A stretch of DNA of 11,999 nucleotides from Opitutaceae bacterium (GTDB lineage: Bacteria; Verrucomicrobiota; Verrucomicrobiia; Opitutales; Opitutaceae), in NCBI GenBank assembly GCA_025352845.1, contig JANXSC010000064.1:1-11999 (forward strand). Reading direction: 5' to 3'. The notes beneath the pieces were generated by a model. It saw only the letters and a program-made list of their open reading frames with translations, was not told the DNA's origin and searched no databases. Below, in pieces: positions 6,582 through 11,999 of the stretch (positions are counted from its first letter, which is position 1; each line of letters starts with the position of its first letter). The translations under genes and the position numbers were made by a program.

Positions 6582-7637
6582 CTAGCCGCGGAGTTTTTCG
6601 GCTACCGCGGAAAAAACCTCGTCGGTGGAAATCTGGCGCACGCAAAAACTGCGGTAGGAGTCCGCGCGCACGCACTCGCCCGGCAGCGTGCCGGCGGGAA
6701 AACACGCGCAGGGCAGCGGCGTTTGCAGCACGGTGTGGCGCTCGCCGACGGGCCGCCAGATCGTGGCGTTCTGCGAGCCGAAGAGCGCCACGACGGGAGT
6801 GCCAACTCCGGCGGCGATGTGCATCGGGCCGCTGTCGTGACAAACGAAGACGTCGAATTGGGCGGCGAGCGCGGCGAACGCGCCGACATGCGCCGCCGGC
6901 GGCACCACGATCAGGTGGGTCTTCGCGTGGCGCCGAATCTCCTCGAGCAACGGTTGCTCGCTGGGACCAGCCGTGAGAAATACCTGCGCACCGAGTTCGT
7001 CCTGCAGGCGATCGCAGGCGGCGGCGAAGCGTTCGGCGGGCCAGATGCGGTGCGCGCTGCGCGAGCCGGGATGCAGGAGGATTTTGGATTTTCGATTCTC
7101 GATTTTCAATTTTTGGCCGCCGGTGAGTTTCTCTGCGGCGGCGATATCCCCAGGCCGCGGCACGAGGTGGATTTCGTGCGCGACGATCTGCACGCCGAGG
7201 GCGGCGGGGAGGGCGAGGTAGGTGTCGGTGATGTGGTGCGAGTCGTAGAACGCGTTCGTGACCTTCGCCGCGTGCGTGTAGAAACGCGGATAGCGGTGCG
7301 CAATAAGTTCGCGGTCGAACGTCGCGCGCACGGCCGCACCGGTGAGGCGCGTGACGACCGCGGTTTTCTCCGTGTTGTCGAAATCGAGCACATGCGTGAA
7401 ACGGCCGCGCCGCAGCGTGCGCACGAAACCCGGCCACTCGGTCGCGCGTCGCGGGAAAGTTAGCGCCGCGTTGATCTCGGGATTGAGTGGCACGACGCCG
7501 GCGTAGTCGGCCTCGGTGAGGAACGTGATCCGCGCCGCAGGCCAGTGGAGGCGGAGGTTGCGGACGACGCTGCCGAGCAGCACGATGTCGCCGAGGTAGC
7601 GGCGGCGGATGACGAGAATGTGCGGAGCGGCGGGCAT
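6582..7637 (-). CDS. Glycosyltransferase family 9 (ADP-heptose:LPS heptosyltransferase-like)
   Basis: This 351-residue GT-B enzyme has an N-terminal Rossmann domain opening with HILVIRRRYLGDIVL, the LGD loop near the start being typical of GT9. A linker follows, then the C-terminal nucleotide-sugar domain with LLHPGSR (187-193) and HDSGPMHIAAGVGTPVVALFG (267-287), the hallmark GT9 donor-binding block. The C-terminal part has four cysteines (C310, C312, C322, C332), a cluster seen in some GT9 proteins. It should transfer heptose or a related sugar to LPS core on the inner face of the inner membrane. Residues 175-186 (QKLKIENRKSKI) are encoded by an AT-rich dispersed-type repeat sitting in the interdomain linker. 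The start ATG at 7637 is the only one giving a complete first beta strand. It lies downstream of the MsbA-like exporter on the same strand, with a palindrome in between. Confidence 0.93.
   Translation of the reverse strand: MPAAPHILVIRRRYLGDIVLLGSVVRNLRLHWPAARITFLTEADYAGVVPLNPEINAALTFPRRATEWPGFVRTLRRGRFTHVLDFDNTEKTAVVTRLTGAAVRATFDRELIAHRYPRFYTHAAKVTNAFYDSHHITDTYLALPAALGVQIVAHEIHLVPRPGDIAAAEKLTGGQKLKIENRKSKILLHPGSRSAHRIWPAERFAAACDRLQDELGAQVFLTAGPSEQPLLEEIRRHAKTHLIVVPPAAHVGAFAALAAQFDVFVCHDSGPMHIAAGVGTPVVALFGSQNATIWRPVGERHTVLQTPLPCACFPAGTLPGECVRADSYRSFCVRQISTDEVFSAVAEKLRG
7081..7114. repeat. AT-rich short tandem repeat inside the GT9 coding sequence
   Basis: This tract reads as imperfect 7-11 bp units built on GATTTTC/GATTCTC/GATTTTC. 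It is strikingly AT-rich against the GC-rich surroundings. On the coding (minus) strand it gives KLKIENRKSKI without breaking the frame. Repeats of the type 'IENRKSKI' recur in and between genes of many bacteria; that link is from memory, not a search. It lies where the two Rossmann domains join, a position that tolerates insertions. Confidence 0.7.
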
Positions 7638-7645
7638 CGGAAAAG

Positions 7646-7702
7646 AGCGCGGTGCTTCAGCTCGCGATCGGTCGTCGCCGAGCCGCGGTCTGAAGCGCCG
7701 CG

Positions 7703-7704
<2 letters not shown>
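7646..7704. repeat. Inverted repeat between the ABC exporter and GT9 genes, probable terminator
   Basis: Arms 7646-7660 and 7690-7704 are 15 nt, complementary at 14 of 15 positions; the exception (7653/7697) is T/C on this strand pair, allowing a wobble in one RNA orientation. The arms flank a 29-nt GC-rich loop. The right arm ends inside the stop codon (7703-7705) of the ABC exporter and the left arm begins 8 bp before the GT9 start. It fills the only gap between the two minus-strand genes, so it may end or attenuate the exporter transcript. The motif GCTTCAG...CTGAAGC again has the look of a dispersed palindrome. Confidence 0.7.
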
Positions 7705-9577
<1,873 letters not shown>

Positions 9578-9579
9578 GG

Positions 9580-9993
9580 TTACGGGATGGTGAGCGGGAT
9601 GGCTTGGCGGCCGTGGCGGCGGTAGAGTTTGAAGTCGGCGTCGAGCGTGAAGACCCGCGCGCGGTCGTGGAGTTCGCTCATGCGCACAAGGCAGGCGTCG
9701 GCGAGGGACATGGGGACGTCGTGGTATTTGGCCATCAGGGTGGTGATGGACTCGAGCTGTTCGTCGAGATGGAATCCGAGCCGCACAAAGCCGTCGCGCA
9801 ACAATCCGCTGACCTGAGGCAGTCCATCATGGACATCCTGCAAAAGAAAAATCGCCTCGGCGACCACGGCCTCGCAGGTGACGAAAGGAGGGCGCAGTTG
9901 CTTCGATTGTTCCGTGGCCCAGCGATGCATGGGATCGTGCCGGTCCAAGAGGGCCACGAACGGGCCCGTATCAAGGACGACGAGATCGGCCAT
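9580..9993 (-). CDS. vapC: PIN-domain ribonuclease, VapC-like toxin
   Basis: The 137-residue single PIN domain carries the acidic metal-binding residues expected of VapC-type nucleases: D8 in VVLDTGPFVALLD, E46 in VVAEAIFLL, D99 in MSLADACLV, and D118/D120 in FTLDADFKLYRRHG. It would be an Mg2+/Mn2+-dependent RNase that blocks translation by cutting specific RNAs when free of antitoxin. The target RNA cannot be inferred. The ATG at 9993 lies inside the end of the upstream antitoxin frame (23-nt overlap), typical of toxin-antitoxin pairs. The downstream ABC exporter starts 2 nt after its stop, so it may share the transcript. Confidence 0.93.
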   Translation of the reverse strand: MADLVVLDTGPFVALLDRHDPMHRWATEQSKQLRPPFVTCEAVVAEAIFLLQDVHDGLPQVSGLLRDGFVRLGFHLDEQLESITTLMAKYHDVPMSLADACLVRMSELHDRARVFTLDADFKLYRRHGRQAIPLTIP

Positions 9994-10159
9994 ACCCTAC
10001 GAGGGTCTTGCTGCGCGCGGAAAGGTCGCCAGGGCCGGAAACGGAGCCGATGTATTTCCTCGCCGCCTCATAGAACGACCCCGCCACCGCCAATGGGGTT
10101 GGTTTCGCGGGCTTCAGCGAAGGCCGGCGGGCTCTGATTGGAGCGGTGGCGGTTGGCAT
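9971..10159 (-). CDS. Short antitoxin paired with the PIN toxin
   Basis: The 62-residue protein has a C-terminal half reading SFYEAARKYIGSVSGPGDLS and ending near GYGR. This is the GPGDLS...GYG signature I know from toxin-binding tails of small antitoxins partnered with PIN toxins. The first 23 residues are Pro/Ala/Arg-rich and probably disordered; no ribbon-helix-helix, AbrB or HTH domain is visible, so it may neutralise the toxin without being a conventional repressor, although the basic N-terminus could touch nucleic acid. The stop overlaps the toxin start by 23 nt. It lies 45 bp from the end of oppC, with its own candidate promoter. Identification rests on the motif and the context. Confidence 0.85.
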   Translation of the reverse strand: MPTATAPIRARRPSLKPAKPTPLAVAGSFYEAARKYIGSVSGPGDLSARSKTLVGYGRSRRP

Positions 10160-10165
10160 GGGCTT

Positions 10166-10194
10166 GGGTTAGGTGTAGTCGCGGTGACTGTCAA
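10166..10194 (-). promoter_or_regulatory. Candidate promoter of the toxin-antitoxin genes
   Basis: On the minus strand a perfect -35 consensus TTGACA (10194-10189) is followed after 17 bp by TAACCC (10171-10166), a weak -10 matching only its first two bases. Only 6 nt separate this -10 from the antitoxin ATG at 10159, so transcription would begin at or next to the start codon, giving a leaderless or nearly leaderless mRNA. It lies wholly within the 45-bp gap after oppC. The -35 and the spacing are convincing; the -10 is not. Confidence 0.4.
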
Positions 10195-10204
10195 CGCGCT
10201 GGCC

Positions 10205-11107
10205 TCAATCCTTCGACGAACGCACATCCAGCGCGTCGCGCAGGCCGTCGCCGAGGAAGTTGAGCGAGAAGAGCGTGAGGGAGAACAGCACGCCGGGGAA
10301 AACCAGCAGCCAAGGATACTCCTCCATTTTCTCCGCGCCGTCCTTGATCAGCACGCCCCAGGAGCTCATCGGCGGCTGCACGCCGAGGCCGAGGAAACTG
10401 AGAAACGCCTCGAGCAGCATCACCGCCGGAATCGTGAGCGTGGTATAGACGATGATCGGGCCGAGGATGTTGGGCAAAATGTGGCGGAAAATAATCCGGC
10501 GGTGGCCGAAGCCGAGCGAGCGCGCGGCCTCGATGAACTCCATTTTCTTCACCGACATCACCTGACTGCGGACGATGCGCGCCATCGTGAGCCACTCCAC
10601 CGCACCGATGGCGACGAAGAGGAGCACGATATTTCGTCCGAAGAACACCATCAGCAGGATTACAAAAATCGTGAAGGGCAGGGAGTAGATGATGTCGACT
10701 GCGCGCATCATGAACGAATCGAGCTTGCCGCCGAAGAATCCCGAGACCGCGCCATAGGTGACGCCGATCCCGAGCGCGACAAAGGTGGCGCAGAGGCCGA
10801 CGCCGAGGGAGACGCGGCCGCCGTAGAGCAAACGCACGAGCAAATCGCGGCCGAGCTGGTCGGTGCCGAGCCAGTGTTTGAGCGTCGGCGGTGAGAAGGT
10901 GTTTTCGAGCGTCTGCTGCTCGTAACCGTAGGGCGAGAGGAGCGGCCCGAAGACACACGCCACCGTGACGATCGCGAGCGCCCACATGCCGAAGACGGCG
11001 AGCTGGTTTTTGCGCAGGCGCAGCCACGCGTCGTGCCAGAGCGAGTTGCCCTTTTCGATGGGCTCGGCGGCGATCGTGGCGAGCGTAGGGTTCGAGGTAG
11101 CGCTCAT
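10205..11107 (-). CDS. oppC: Oligopeptide ABC transporter permease OppC
   Basis: The 300-residue permease is collinear with E. coli OppC: an N-terminal SLW.DA..R segment, first helix (37-57), the conserved HWLGTDQLGRDLLVRLLYGG (78-97), then five further helices. The EAA coupling loop is at 193-213 (EAARSLGFG...RHILPN), which contacts the ATPase subunits. The C-terminal LSFLGLG.Q.P.SSWG and FNFLGDGLRDALD-like blocks are intact. It forms the inner-membrane channel with OppB for peptide import, powered by OppD/OppF and fed by OppA. The oppB stop lies 6 nt upstream, so the two are one operon. No ATPase or binding-protein gene follows; those must be upstream or elsewhere. The substrate could be peptides or another dipeptide-family ligand. 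Confidence 0.95.
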   Translation of the reverse strand: MSATSNPTLATIAAEPIEKGNSLWHDAWLRLRKNQLAVFGMWALAIVTVACVFGPLLSPYGYEQQTLENTFSPPTLKHWLGTDQLGRDLLVRLLYGGRVSLGVGLCATFVALGIGVTYGAVSGFFGGKLDSFMMRAVDIIYSLPFTIFVILLMVFFGRNIVLLFVAIGAVEWLTMARIVRSQVMSVKKMEFIEAARSLGFGHRRIIFRHILPNILGPIIVYTTLTIPAVMLLEAFLSFLGLGVQPPMSSWGVLIKDGAEKMEEYPWLLVFPGVLFSLTLFSLNFLGDGLRDALDVRSSKD

Positions 11108-11113
11108 GGCGGG

Positions 11114-11999
11114 TCAGGATTCGAGGCGCACCTTCGGGTTCATCCACGCCTGCACGATGTCGACGAGGAGGTTCAGCGCCATGATCAGCGTGGCATAAAG
11201 AATCACGGTGCCGAGGACCAAGGTGTAGTCGCGGTTGAAGGCGCTGTTCACGAATTCGCGGCCGATGCCGGGAATCTGAAAAATCGTCTCGATCACAAAC
11301 GAGCCCGTGAGGATGCCCGCCACTGCCGGCCCGAGATACGAGACCACCGGCAACAACCCACCCCGCAGCGCGTGGCGCGTGACGACGCGAAACTCAGACG
11401 CACCCTTCGCCCGCGCCGTGCGGATGAAATCCTGACTCAACACCTCGAGCATCCCGCCGCGCGTGAGCCGTGAGATCGGCGCGGCGTAAGCGAGGCCGAG
11501 CACAATTGAGGGCAAAATGCGGTCGATGGGGCCATACCAACCGGAGGCATTCACCCAGCCGAGATAGATCGCGAAGAACAGCACGAGCAGCGGGCCGACG
11601 ACAAACGTCGGGACAGAAATTCCGATCATGCCGAACGCTGACGCAGTGTAGTCGGCCCACGTGTTGCGCCGGACGGCGGCGAGCGTGCCGAGAGTGATAC
11701 CGAGCACGAGGGCGAGGCTGAGCGAGAGGGCACCGAGTTCGGCGGAGACGGGCACCTTGTCGGCGATGATTTCGTAGACGGTGCGGTTGGGATATTTGAA
11801 CGACGGCCCGAGGTCGCCGCGCGCGAGGCTCCCAAGGTAATCGAGGTATTGCTGCCAGAGCGGCTTGTTGAGCCCATAGTGCGCTTCGAGATTGCGGAGG
11901 ATTTCCGGCGTGACCGCCTTCTCCGCCGTGAATGGCCCGCCCGGCACGAAGCGGATCATAAAAAACGTCGCGGTGATGACGAGGAAGAGCGCGAGCAGC
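11114..11999 (-). CDS. oppB: Oligopeptide ABC transporter permease OppB, 5' end outside window
   Basis: The frame stays open to the window edge. The 13 codons before the ATG at 11959 read LLALFLVITATFF, completing the first membrane helix, so that ATG is internal and about ten residues lie outside. The MIRFVPGGPFTAE block, GDLGPSFKYPNRTV and PVSAELGA closely match E. coli OppB. So does the EAA-type coupling loop FIRTARAKGASEFRVVTRHAL, and the ending FVNSAFNRDYTLVLG...DIVQAWMNPKVR. With OppC it forms the heterodimeric channel of a peptide importer in the inner membrane. The specific OppB-like residues favour oligopeptide over nickel or dipeptide subfamilies, though this remains a family-level call. 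Confidence 0.95.
   Translation of the reverse strand, partial: LLALFLVITATFFMIRFVPGGPFTAEKAVTPEILRNLEAHYGLNKPLWQQYLDYLGSLARGDLGPSFKYPNRTVYEIIADKVPVSAELGALSLSLALVLGITLGTLAAVRRNTWADYTASAFGMIGISVPTFVVGPLLVLFFAIYLGWVNASGWYGPIDRILPSIVLGLAYAAPISRLTRGGMLEVLSQDFIRTARAKGASEFRVVTRHALRGGLLPVVSYLGPAVAGILTGSFVIETIFQIPGIGREFVNSAFNRDYTLVLGTVILYATLIMALNLLVDIVQAWMNPKVRLES

Overview
The window is GC-rich bacterial DNA with densely packed genes on both strands. The gene content suggests a Gram-negative carbohydrate degrader, most plausibly of the Verrucomicrobiota (Opitutaceae-like): a rhamnogalacturonan acetylesterase, rhamnose mutarotase, an SSS symporter, an MsbA-like exporter with an LPS-type glycosyltransferase, and a GPGDLS-type antitoxin with a PIN toxin. 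The taxonomic guess is an inference from gene content and repeat style; no marker gene is present.

Plus strand, 1-5337: the C-terminal part of a sodium:solute symporter; a long intergenic inverted repeat; two tandem paralogous exported proteins of unknown function (1363-3216 and 3347-5026), separated by a 96-bp palindromic repeat of the 'HSERSEES' kind; and rhaM (L-rhamnose mutarotase), whose start codon overlaps the stop of the second paralogue. The convergent gene at 5405-6136 encodes a secreted CE12-type rhamnogalacturonan acetylesterase. Together they read as a rhamnose/rhamnogalacturonan-related neighbourhood: deacetylation outside the cytoplasm, sugar uptake, and anomer conversion inside. 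The two paralogues have no assigned role. They keep a WFEEGL motif like that of gluzincin-type peptidases but lack the HExxH zinc motif.

Middle, 6189-7637: a small glyoxalase-I-like VOC protein (+) and a GT9 family heptosyltransferase-like enzyme (-). The glycosyltransferase carries an AT-rich repeat translated in frame between its two Rossmann domains.

Minus strand, 11999-7703: oppB (5' end outside the window), oppC, a short antitoxin and an overlapping PIN-domain toxin behind their own possible promoter, then an MsbA-like ABC exporter only 2 nt after the toxin gene. The exporter and the GT9 enzyme both fit lipid A/LPS core assembly, though a palindrome separates them.

Most gaps of more than 50 bp carry a palindromic repeat. 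These include four distinct-looking inverted-repeat types, and several touch or lie close to stop codons, so they probably serve as terminators. No rRNA, tRNA, CRISPR array or transposase is visible, and no stretch longer than 300 bp lacks a gene.
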